A stretch of DNA of 21,244 nt from SIG452 sp045580405. GTDB lineage: Bacteria; Bacillota; Clostridia; UMGS1840. The notes under the pieces were generated by a model that was not told where the DNA came from, searched no databases, and was given only the letters and a program-made list of their open reading frames with translations. The position numbers and the translations under genes are program-made. Shown here in pieces: positions 7,747-13,171 of this stretch (position 1 is its first letter; each line of letters begins with the position of its first letter). The stretch lies in assembly GCA_045580405.1 (NCBI GenBank), contig JAZNNT010000038.1, positions 1 to 21,244 of the forward strand, written 5' to 3'.

Positions 7747-8541
7747 TTATTTACCCATCGCTGAAAGAACTTTCTGAGTAATTTCTGCAACCAGAGCTGC
7801 ATCGGGATTGCTGGTTTCTTTTGCCAGTCTCTGTGCTTCTTTACATTCAGGAGTTCCGTTCTTTTCGCATTTTTTGCATCCGGGATGTTTGCCGGGTACT
7901 TTAAATGCTGCTCTTACCTGCAGTAATTTATCAATCTGGTCACAGGTTAATTCCTGTTCGCCGCCCAGTAATCTTGCATTTAAGGAAATCTTTGCATAGA
8001 ATTCTAAGGTTTCCATTTTGAAATATGCATTCATTAAGGAGTTACCAACAGTTAATGCACCGTGGTTTTCCAGTAAGAAAGCATCATAGCTCTGTAAGTG
8101 TTCGGAAACTGCATCCGGAATTTCGTCGGTAGAAGGAGTACCGTATTTTGCAATCGGAACAGTACCTAAGAAAATAATTGCTTCCGGCATAGTGTATTTA
8201 TCCAGCGGAACACCTGCAATGGCAAAACCGGTAGCTGTGGGCGGATGTGCATGCACAACTGCTTTTACGTCAGGTCTTTCTTTATATACTCTTAAATGCA
8301 TTTTTAATTCGCTGGAGGGTTTTAACTTTCCTTCCAGGACTTTACCATCTCCGTCTACCTTGATAATCATATCCGGAGTCATATAACCCTTGGATACGCC
8401 GGTGGGAGTTGCAAAAAATACATTGTCGGAAATTTTTACTGTAATATTACCGTCGTTAGCGGCAACGAAGCCGTTCATATAAATTCTTCTGCCGACTTCA
8501 CACATTTCTTTTTTGATTTCGTACTCGTTCATCATAGCCAT
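7747..8541 (-). CDS. Class II aldolase (fuculose/rhamnulose-1-phosphate type) with C-terminal encapsulation-like peptide
   Basis: It is likely to cleave L-fuculose- or L-rhamnulose-1-phosphate into lactaldehyde and dihydroxyacetone phosphate, feeding propanediol formation. The class II aldolase/adducin fold is shown by NDGNITVKI (30-38), the probable catalytic Glu78 in PSSELKMHL, metal-binding HAHP (97-100) and H160 in LLENHGAL. The domain ends near residue 215. A Cys-containing linker follows (GCKKCEKNGTPEC; C222, C225, C233), then a terminal amphipathic helix, AALVAEITQKVLSAMGK (248-264), that looks like an encapsulation peptide. Start: ATG at 8541, with AAAGGGG 9 nt upstream; an in-frame TTG at 8547 lies too close to it. 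It is the first gene of the operon, about 38 nt after the predicted transcription start. Exact sugar phosphate is not resolved. Confidence 0.92.
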   Translation of the reverse strand: MAMMNEYEIKKEMCEVGRRIYMNGFVAANDGNITVKISDNVFFATPTGVSKGYMTPDMIIKVDGDGKVLEGKLKPSSELKMHLRVYKERPDVKAVVHAHPPTATGFAIAGVPLDKYTMPEAIIFLGTVPIAKYGTPSTDEIPDAVSEHLQSYDAFLLENHGALTVGNSLMNAYFKMETLEFYAKISLNARLLGGEQELTCDQIDKLLQVRAAFKVPGKHPGCKKCEKNGTPECKEAQRLAKETSNPDAALVAEITQKVLSAMGK

Positions 8542-8585
8542 AATCAAAAACCCCTTTTTCTGTGTTTATTTTTGTTTTTGTCTGT

Positions 8586-8614
8586 ATTATACTCTTTTTT
8601 TTTGATTTTGTCAA
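8586..8614 (-). promoter_or_regulatory. Consensus sigma-A promoter of the microcompartment operon
   Basis: On the minus strand TTGACA (8614-8609) and TATAAT (8591-8586) are separated by exactly 17 bases, a perfect match to the housekeeping consensus. Transcription should start near 8579, leaving a leader of about 38 nt before the aldolase ATG. A promoter this strong probably needs repression or catabolite control to keep the operon inducible; no convincing cre site was seen. Confidence 0.85.
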
Positions 8615-8617
8615 TAG

Positions 8618-8800
8618 TTTTCCACATTTTTTTGAAACTTTTGAAAAGTTTTTGAATAATGATAAAAAACCGTGGAAACAGCATGTTTTGAGAAGATTTT
8701 GCAAAGACTTGTTTTCGGAAGTTTTTTTCTGTTTTTCCACAGATTGACCAAAAACAAACAAATAAATCTATCCAATTTGGTTTTCTGTCCGTTTTGCACA
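8618..8800 (+). promoter_or_regulatory. Three DnaA-box-like 9-mers (TTWTNCACA)
   Basis: TTTTCCACA occurs at 8618-8626 and 8733-8741, and TTTTGCACA at 8792-8800, all on the plus strand and all fitting the relaxed DnaA-box pattern TTWTNCACA. The first abuts the -35 element of the operon promoter. None is the best box TTATCCACA, and T-rich DNA raises the chance rate, so binding is unproven. Confidence 0.3.
8635..8651. promoter_or_regulatory. 17-bp palindrome upstream of the operon promoter, candidate operator
   Basis: AAACTTTTGAAAAGTTT is a perfect inverted repeat with 8-bp arms about a central base. It lies 20 bp upstream of the -35 element, about 56-72 bp before the predicted start, a position usual for an activator. 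The surroundings are AT-rich, so chance is possible. No regulator gene in the window can be assigned to it. Confidence 0.3.
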
Positions 8801-8950
8801 AATAAAAAACACACTTTTTGGTGCTAAATTAAAACCAAAGGATTCCGGCAACAGTAGTATTTCCGTTTTTTTTAAAAACATAACAGATTTTAACAAATGT
8901 GTATATTTTCACTGCGTCAGGCAAGAATGACAAAAAAAGGAAGTGATGAG

Positions 8951-9496
8951 ATGTTTTCGCCTTATTACCACGAACGTCGGAGAAAAAGAAAACGAATATT
9001 TAACATCCTGCTGATTTCCGGTGCAATTCTTATGTTGGTTTTATTGATTGTTGTTTTTGCTTCTCAGAATACCCCCACTACGACAGTACTCAAACAAGAA
9101 AAGGTGCCCACCCTTCAAAAAACCGCAACGCTGAAGCTATCCACCTTGTACGCATGCGGACATCAAAAAAACAGGCTATTACCTCTTCCGGATGAGTTAG
9201 AACATAAGAATCAGACAGAGGTGCTTGTTTTGTATCCGAACTGGAAAATTCTGAATTTCGAAGAACAGTTGATTGAAGCTGAAGAAACAGTAGACACAGA
9301 CTGTGACAACCATTTTTTGTTAAAGCTTACCAATAACAAAATTAATGTGGTTAAAAAAAACACCCCCAACGAAATTATTATGGAGGAAAAAATTAACATA
9401 TCGATTCTGACTGACGAAGACAAAAAAATTCTTTCCTCCGGTATTTCAGTGAACTCAGAATACGAATTGTTGGAAATTTTGGAATCCTTTCGATAA
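8951..9496 (+). CDS. Membrane-anchored protein with BofC-like C-terminal domain
   Basis: In Bacillus, BofC is a forespore-secreted protein that restrains the SpoIVB signal in late sporulation. Here the 181 residues begin with a strongly basic tail (YYHERRRKRKR), then one membrane segment at about 17-37, a short linker and an extracytoplasmic domain. That domain carries the pattern seen in clostridial BofC-like proteins: LYACGHQ near 66-71, LPDEL (79-83), LYPNWKILNF (94-103), a DCDNHFLLKL segment (117-126) and a closing GISVNSEYELLEILESF. Start: ATG at 8951 with AAGGA 9 nt upstream; upstream in-frame starts (8897 onward) lack a ribosome binding site. It precedes a SigH-like gene on the same strand, which fits a sporulation link. 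The BofC assignment rests on pattern recognition and is not certain. Confidence 0.65.
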   Translation: MFSPYYHERRRKRKRIFNILLISGAILMLVLLIVVFASQNTPTTTVLKQEKVPTLQKTATLKLSTLYACGHQKNRLLPLPDELEHKNQTEVLVLYPNWKILNFEEQLIEAEETVDTDCDNHFLLKLTNNKINVVKKNTPNEIIMEEKINISILTDEDKKILSSGISVNSEYELLEILESFR

Positions 9497-9519
9497 GCCC
9501 TTTGGTAATAATTATCAGT

Positions 9520-9564
9520 TTTTTCGAGCATTTTTAGCAAAAAGTTACAATAGCACTCGAAAAA
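9520..9564 (+). terminator. Inverted repeat downstream of the bofC-like gene, possible weak terminator
   Basis: TTTTTCGAG (9520-9528) and CTCGAAAAA (9556-9564) are perfect 9-bp arms around a 27-nt loop, and the loop itself contains TTTTTAGCAAAAA. A T-run (9572-9578) follows 7 nt later. Only three G-C pairs per stem and a long loop make this a poor intrinsic terminator; it may instead be a protein-binding site. Confidence 0.3.
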
Positions 9565-9599
9565 TATAATATTTTTTTGTAAATTTTGCAGAAAAATAC

Positions 9600-9639
9600 T
9601 TGACAATTCTATAAATTTATGCAATAATCAATGTATAAT
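9600..9639 (+). promoter_or_regulatory. Promoter region of the SigH-like gene
   Basis: TTGACA (9600-9605) is followed after 17 bases by AATAAT (9623-9628), a good sigma-A match. A perfect TATAAT also lies at 9634-9639, but 28 bases from the TTGACA. The leader to the ATG at 9670 would be about 25-35 nt. Which -10 element is used cannot be decided. Confidence 0.5.
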
Positions 9640-9669
9640 GTATAGTATGTAGAGGGATTATGCTGTCTT

Positions 9670-10230
9670 ATGGAACTTGATTCAATTCTGATTGCAAAAG
9701 CAAAACAGTTAGACGAAAACGCATTGGAAGAATTGTTCCTGCAGTTTAAACCTTTTATTCGTACCATGGCATTTAAGTATTTTTTAAGCGGTGCCGACAG
9801 AGATGATCTGATGCAAGAAGGCATGATTGGATTATTCCATGCGGTAAAAAGCTACGATGCAGAAAAGGAAGTACCTTTTGAACTGTTTGCAAAACGGTGC
9901 ATTGTGTTGCGCTTAAAAACAGTCATTAAAAACTCTCTCAGAAAAAAGCACGCTCCTCTTAACCAGTCAGTTTCTATAGAAGCTGATGAAACTGTTTGGA
10001 AAGAGTTGAAAACGTGTGGTCCCGAGGAAGCGTTTTTCGACAACGAAGATGTTAACATTCTAAACGAGAAGCTGAAAGAGATTTTAAGTAAATTTGAACT
10101 TTCGGTACTATATCTTGTTAGTTCCGGTATGACCTACAAAGAAATTGCAACTGTCCTTGGTAAATCGCCAAAATCAATTGACAATGCTTTGCAGAGAATC
10201 AAAAAAAAGGCAGCGCCCCTGTTCTTCTAA
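9670..10230 (+). CDS. sigH: SigH-like RNA polymerase sigma factor
   Basis: The protein directs RNA polymerase to alternative promoters; SigH (Spo0H) controls entry into sporulation and stationary phase in Bacillota. Region 2 is clear: FKYFLSGADRDDLMQEGMIG (35-54), followed by GLFHAVKSYDAEKEVPFELFAKRCI. The linker carries RKKHAPLNQSVSIEAD, close to the SigH pattern RQKHxPLNxxVSL. Region 4 has a helix-turn-helix at about 150-178 (GMTYKEIATVLGKSPKSIDNALQRIKKK). At 186 residues it is somewhat shorter than typical SigH, mostly at the N-terminus. Start: ATG at 9670, although AGAGGG lies 13 nt away, longer than ideal, so translation may be weak. A paralogue of SigH, rather than the main SigH, is possible. 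Confidence 0.85.
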   Translation: MELDSILIAKAKQLDENALEELFLQFKPFIRTMAFKYFLSGADRDDLMQEGMIGLFHAVKSYDAEKEVPFELFAKRCIVLRLKTVIKNSLRKKHAPLNQSVSIEADETVWKELKTCGPEEAFFDNEDVNILNEKLKEILSKFELSVLYLVSSGMTYKEIATVLGKSPKSIDNALQRIKKKAAPLFF

Positions 10231-10312
10231 TAAAACTGCCCCAGCAACGTCAAGAAGTTCAATAATTAGGCTAAAAAATATTTATATACACATTTACTAA
10301 GGAGAGTATCTC

Positions 10313-10582
10313 ATGTATCAAGACGAAACTTTAATCTGCAAAGACTGTGGAGCTGAATTTGTATTCACCGCAGGTGAACAGGAATTCTATGCTGAAAAAG
10401 GTTTCCAGAACAAACCTTCCAGATGCAAAGATTGCAGAACTGCAAGAAAAGGAGCTAAAAGAGAACTGCACACCGCTGTTTGCGCAAAATGTGGCGGCGA
10501 AGCAAAAGTTCCCTTCATCCCCAGAGATGATAAACCCGTATATTGCAGCGCATGTTTTGAAGAAATCAAAGCTGCTGAATAA
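10313..10582 (+). CDS. Small double zinc-ribbon protein
   Basis: An 89-residue cytoplasmic protein with four CxxC pairs: C9/C12 with C38/C41, and C57/C60 with C78/C81. This is enough for two zinc ribbons. The first half resembles the 'probable zinc-ribbon' family (pattern C-x2-C-G-x2-F-x-Y, then P-x-R-C-x2-CR). The second repeats the theme with CAKCGGEAKVPFIPRDDKPVYCSACF. The function of this family is not established; nucleic acid or ribosome binding is a guess. Start: ATG at 10313 with AAGGAGAG about 8 nt upstream, an excellent site suggesting high expression. It ends just before a strong terminator. It lies 82 nt after the sigma factor gene and has no convincing promoter of its own. Confidence 0.85.
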   Translation: MYQDETLICKDCGAEFVFTAGEQEFYAEKGFQNKPSRCKDCRTARKGAKRELHTAVCAKCGGEAKVPFIPRDDKPVYCSACFEEIKAAE

Positions 10583-10598
10583 TTATTTTGCATAACAG

Positions 10599-10629
10599 AA
10601 AACCCGAATGCTTTTGCATTCGGGTTTTT
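10599..10629 (+). terminator. Strong intrinsic terminator after the zinc-ribbon gene
   Basis: A perfect 13-bp stem (10599-10611 with 10616-10628, core CCCGAATGC/GCATTCGGG) closes on a TTTT loop and runs into a T-run. It ends the plus-strand group. The convergent minus-strand gene ends 21 nt further right, so the same hairpin may help stop its transcripts too, although the T-run is poorer in that direction. Confidence 0.9.
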
Positions 10630-10650
10630 GTTTTCTATTTTAATATGATA

Positions 10651-10890
10651 TTATTCACCTTCATTTTCGGATAACTTGATAATTGTGATTTCCTCTCCAC
10701 GATAGACTAAATCATGAAACTCGTGTTCCTCACCACGGTAAACCAAATCATTCTGAATCACTTCTTCTCGTACGGAAACCGGCTCTTCTTGTACGGCAGA
10801 TGGAGGCTGAAGTAGTTTTTCCTGAGCGGAAGTAGTCGATAAGGTGCTGAAGCAAAGCAACATCAAAATACAACATATTTTTTTCATCAT
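10651..10890 (-). CDS. Tiny secreted protein with a repeated DLVYRGEE octapeptide
   Basis: The 79-residue product was not recognised. It starts with a classic signal peptide: MMKK, a hydrophobic stretch to about residue 16, then TTSAQ with a plausible signal peptidase I site after A22. No lipobox sits at the cut site. The mature part of about 57 residues is acidic and contains DLVYRGEE twice (48-55 and 60-67), the two copies differing at the DNA level, so the repeat is not a fresh duplication. Start: ATG at 10890 with AGGG and AAAGG upstream; a start at 10923 would spoil the signal peptide. It has no cysteines after the signal. Convergent with the zinc-ribbon gene. Confidence 0.65.
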   Translation of the reverse strand: MMKKICCILMLLCFSTLSTTSAQEKLLQPPSAVQEEPVSVREEVIQNDLVYRGEEHEFHDLVYRGEEITIIKLSENEGE

Positions 10891-11033
10891 CCATCCCTGC
10901 CTTTCTACCAAATTAGACAACATTGAAAGGAAATTTGTTCCATATTTATTATAAAAAAATTTTTTAAATTATAGACCTGGTACAAGCAATGCCTTCTTTT
11001 GGCGATTGCGACACATACGGTTTAGATGCAAAC

Positions 11034-11168
11034 CTTTTAAAGGCTTCTCCTCAAGGAGAGGCTCCGCCGCAGGCGGTGGTGAGGTGTAGACCCTTAAGCG
11101 ATCGTTATTCTTTCCACCTCATCCGAGTTGCTACGCAACCCACCTTCCCCTCAAGGGGAAGGCTTTTA
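11034..11168. repeat. Composite palindromic intergenic repeat with four hairpins
   Basis: The 365-base spacer 10891-11255 carries no gene, but its centre is highly structured. Two related halves face each other. Left half: hairpin TCTCCTCAAGGAGA (11046-11059) and CCGCC-GCA-GGCGG (11064-11076). Right half: GTTGC-TAC-GCAAC (11127-11139) and CCTTCCCCT-CA-AGGGGAAGG (11143-11162). The right half, read on the minus strand, resembles the left one (AAAGCCTTCCCCTTGAGG against AAAGGCTTCTCCTCAAGG; GGTGAGGTG against GGATGAGGTG). CTTTTA occurs at both borders (11034-11039, 11163-11168) and could be a target duplication. The layout resembles dispersed non-coding elements of clostridial genomes; copy number cannot be judged from one copy. 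The frame across it at 10989-11210 is not gene-like. Confidence 0.7.
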
Positions 11169-11181
11169 CTTTCGACATTAT

Positions 11182-11211
11182 TCGACATATCCATTATGAA
11201 GACTGTATAAT
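11182..11211 (+). promoter_or_regulatory. Possible promoter pointing antisense into ybaK
   Basis: TCGACA (11182-11187) and TATAAT (11206-11211) are 18 bases apart on the plus strand. The octamer TTCGACAT occurs twice, at 11171 and 11181, one helical turn apart. No plus-strand gene follows; transcription would run against ybaK. Confidence 0.25.
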
Positions 11212-11255
11212 CTGGATGCAGTGTACCAAAGCCTCGTCAGATTGTCAAGACAAGC

Positions 11256-11726
11256 CTAAAAAGTAATTGGGGAAAAATCTGCATGAATGAGTTCCGCCAA
11301 AGATACGGGATTTAATTTTAGTTGCAGGCCGATTTTTCCGCCGCTGACAAAGAAGTATTCCAGTTCTTTTGCAGATTCATCAATCACGGTCTGAAACTGT
11401 TTTTTCATTCCCACCGGGGAACAACCGCCACGGATATACCCTGTGATTTTATTGATATCTTTGACCGCAATCATTTCTACAGATTTTTCGCCTACGGATT
11501 TTGCGGCTGCTTTTAAATCCAACTCACAAGCTACAGGAATCACAAACACAAAACAATTCTTGGATTTTCCTTGTGTCACTAAAGTCTTATATACATATTT
11601 AGGATCCTGACCGATTTTTCCGGCGACAGACACCCCGTCTATCACACCGTCGGAAGCATCATAAGTTCCCACATCGTACGGAATTTTTTGTTTTTCCAAA
11701 ATACGCATTGCGTTTGTTTTTTCCAT
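11256..11726 (-). CDS. ybaK: YbaK/EbsC-type Cys-tRNA(Pro) deacylase
   Basis: Members of this family hydrolyse cysteine wrongly attached to tRNA(Pro), correcting errors of prolyl-tRNA synthetase. The 156-residue length is standard for the free-standing enzyme. Family features are the conserved lysine in YVYKTLV (K47), the VIPVACELDLKAAAK stretch (63-76) and GYIRGGCSPVGMKK (96-109), then an LNPVSLAELIHADF end. Start: ATG at 11726 with AAAGG upstream. It lies only 14 nt beyond the hairpin that ends the preceding operon, so either its promoter is within the upstream gene or it depends on read-through. Specificity for Cys rather than other mischarged tRNAs is taken from the family. Confidence 0.92.
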   Translation of the reverse strand: MEKTNAMRILEKQKIPYDVGTYDASDGVIDGVSVAGKIGQDPKYVYKTLVTQGKSKNCFVFVIPVACELDLKAAAKSVGEKSVEMIAVKDINKITGYIRGGCSPVGMKKQFQTVIDESAKELEYFFVSGGKIGLQLKLNPVSLAELIHADFSPITF

Positions 11727-11740
11727 AATTTTGCCTTTCT

Positions 11741-11775
11741 AAAAACAGACACTCAAAAATACGAGTGTCTGTTTT
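11741..11775 (-). terminator. Intrinsic terminator after the SPFH gene
   Basis: A perfect 13-bp stem (11742-11754 with 11763-11775, AAAACAGACACTC/GAGTGTCTGTTTT) with an 8-nt loop is followed on the minus strand by a run of five T. It lies just after the qmcA stop and directly before the ybaK ribosome binding site. Confidence 0.85.
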
Positions 11776-11782
11776 ACGCTAT

Positions 11783-12700
11783 TTAATCTTTTAAGAATTC
11801 TTTCACAGAAGTTGCAAGTCCTGCAACCCCTTGAATTTCCGATGGAATAATAATTTTCGTTGCCTGACCATCTGCTGCTTTTTCAAAAGCTTCTAAGCTT
11901 CGGAGTTTTAAAACGGTGTCATCAATCCCCGCTTCCTTAATCATACGAAGTCCTTCTGCAGTTGCTTTTTGCACCTCTAAAATCGCCTGTGCTTCCCCTT
12001 CTGCTTCACGAATCTGAGCTTCTCGTTTTGCTTCAGCATTTAAAATTGCAGATTCTTTTTCTGCCTCCGCTTTTAAAATAGTTGCCTGTTTTTCCCCTTC
12101 TGCTACCAGAATCTGAGAACGTTTTTCCCCTTCTGCTTTTAAGATGGCTTCACGGCGTTCACGTTCCGCTTTCATCTGCTTTTCCATAGCATCCTGAATT
12201 TCTCGGGGCGGCAGAATGTTTCTTAATTCCACACGGTTAATTTTAATGCCCCAAGCATCGGTTGCTTCATCTAAAATAGAACGCATCTTGGTGTTAACAG
12301 TGTCTCTGGAGGTCAAAGTTTCATCTAATTCCAGATCACCCACAATATTACGCAGAGTGGTCGCTGTCAGATTTTCAATTGCAGAAATAGGACGGTCAAT
12401 GCCATAGCAATAAAGCTTTGCGTCCGTAATCTGATAGTAAACCACCGTGTCAATCTGCATGGTAACATTATCCTTAGTGATTACCGGCTGAGGAGCAAAG
12501 TCTGCCACTTTTTCTTTGAGGCTGACTTTTTTTGCAATACGGTCAATCACCGGAAATTTAAAGTGTAAACCAACACCCCAAGCTGCATGAAATGCTCCTA
12601 AACGTTCCACAACAAAAACACTTGCCTGAGGCACAATTTTAATACAGGAAATTGCTAAAATCACAATAATCAATAAAATAATTCCAATTAATTCCGGCAT
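11783..12700 (-). CDS. qmcA: SPFH/Band 7 membrane scaffold protein (QmcA type)
   Basis: Stomatin-like proteins form large oligomers on the membrane and organise or protect other membrane proteins. The 305 residues comprise one N-terminal membrane segment (4-22), an SPFH domain (about 25-190, with QASVFVVERLGAF at the start and RVELRNILPPREIQ near 156-169) and a long Ala/Glu/Lys coiled coil (175-250) with repeating AEGEK blocks, then an IIIPSEIQGVAG tail. This matches the QmcA/YbbK class. The gene overlaps the nfeD-like gene by 13 nt, and this NfeD-SPFH pairing is widespread in bacteria. Start: ATG at 12700 with AAAGGAG upstream. A strong terminator follows. Confidence 0.93.
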   Translation of the reverse strand: MPELIGIILLIIVILAISCIKIVPQASVFVVERLGAFHAAWGVGLHFKFPVIDRIAKKVSLKEKVADFAPQPVITKDNVTMQIDTVVYYQITDAKLYCYGIDRPISAIENLTATTLRNIVGDLELDETLTSRDTVNTKMRSILDEATDAWGIKINRVELRNILPPREIQDAMEKQMKAERERREAILKAEGEKRSQILVAEGEKQATILKAEAEKESAILNAEAKREAQIREAEGEAQAILEVQKATAEGLRMIKEAGIDDTVLKLRSLEAFEKAADGQATKIIIPSEIQGVAGLATSVKEFLKD

Positions 12701-13128
12701 AATGTCTCCTTTCTCTCGACAACGAGTTTAACACCTTCAATTTTTATAATTTTAATTGTTTCTCCGGTTTGAATGATTGTATTATCCATTGTTTTTGCAG
12801 ACCAAACCTGCCCTGCAACCTTCACCTGCCCCATTCCTTCCAAGGGATTGATGGATTCCAACACAACACCCTCCATATCAACCAATCGGTCCGCATTAGT
12901 TTTTTCCTTGGCATATCTTAACTTTTGCATCAAAGGTTTCGTCAGCAAAATAAACGTCAGTGAAAGAACCAAAAGTAAAATAACTTGAGTTATAACTTGT
13001 GTGGGGAAAAAATAGGCATAAATTGCCGTCAGAAGAGATCCCAAAGCAATCCAAATGGTGGTTAAATTATAGCTTAACAATTCTACAACTAACAAAACAA
13101 AAAACAATGCTACATACCACATGTACAT
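12688..13128 (-). CDS. NfeD-like short membrane protein (YbbJ type)
   Basis: Short NfeD proteins act with an SPFH partner at the membrane; this one directly precedes and overlaps the SPFH gene. The 146 residues contain three membrane segments (about 3-20, 22-40 and 45-63) and a C-terminal OB-fold domain (80-140) with DMEGVVLESINPLEGMGQV and a GETIKIIKIEGVKLVVE end. No protease domain is present, so it belongs to the short class. Start: ATG at 13128 with AGGAGGA 7 nt upstream. Confidence 0.9.
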   Translation of the reverse strand: MYMWYVALFFVLLVVELLSYNLTTIWIALGSLLTAIYAYFFPTQVITQVILLLVLSLTFILLTKPLMQKLRYAKEKTNADRLVDMEGVVLESINPLEGMGQVKVAGQVWSAKTMDNTIIQTGETIKIIKIEGVKLVVERKETLCRN

Positions 13129-13171
13129 TGTGCATTCCTCCTCTTAGAATACTTTCTACTTGAAACTTCCA

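Larger units (their letters stand above)
8542..8950. other. AT-rich divergent spacer between the microcompartment operon and the bofC-like gene
   Basis: These 409 bases contain no convincing gene; open frames in them are low-complexity Lys/Phe-rich translations. The left part holds the minus-strand operon promoter. The middle holds a 17-bp palindrome and three DnaA-box-like 9-mers. At 8817-8839 there is a small inverted repeat (TTTGGT ... ACCAAA, 11-nt loop). No cobalamin-riboswitch B12 box was seen, and the short minus-strand leader leaves no room for one. No clear plus-strand sigma-A promoter was found for the gene at 8951. Confidence 0.7.

Noticed and set aside
8542..8610. Cobalamin riboswitch in front of the B12-dependent operon
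   Set aside because: The predicted leader is only about 38 nt and no B12-box sequence is visible, which is too little for this riboswitch class.
8562..8814. Overlapping short frames on both strands in the divergent spacer
   Set aside because: They are low-complexity Lys/Phe translations of AT-rich DNA containing the operon promoter.
9211..9624. 137-codon minus-strand frame opposite the bofC-like gene
   Set aside because: The plus-strand product has a basic tail, membrane segment and family pattern, while this one starts in an AT-rich spacer with no supporting signal.
9600..9639. TTGACA paired with the perfect TATAAT at 9634
   Set aside because: The 28-base spacing is too long for a sigma-A promoter; the AATAAT at 9623 fits better as partner.
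10989..11210. Open frame of 73 codons across the palindromic repeat
   Set aside because: It lies over inverted hairpins, has no ribosome binding site, and its translation shows no family features.
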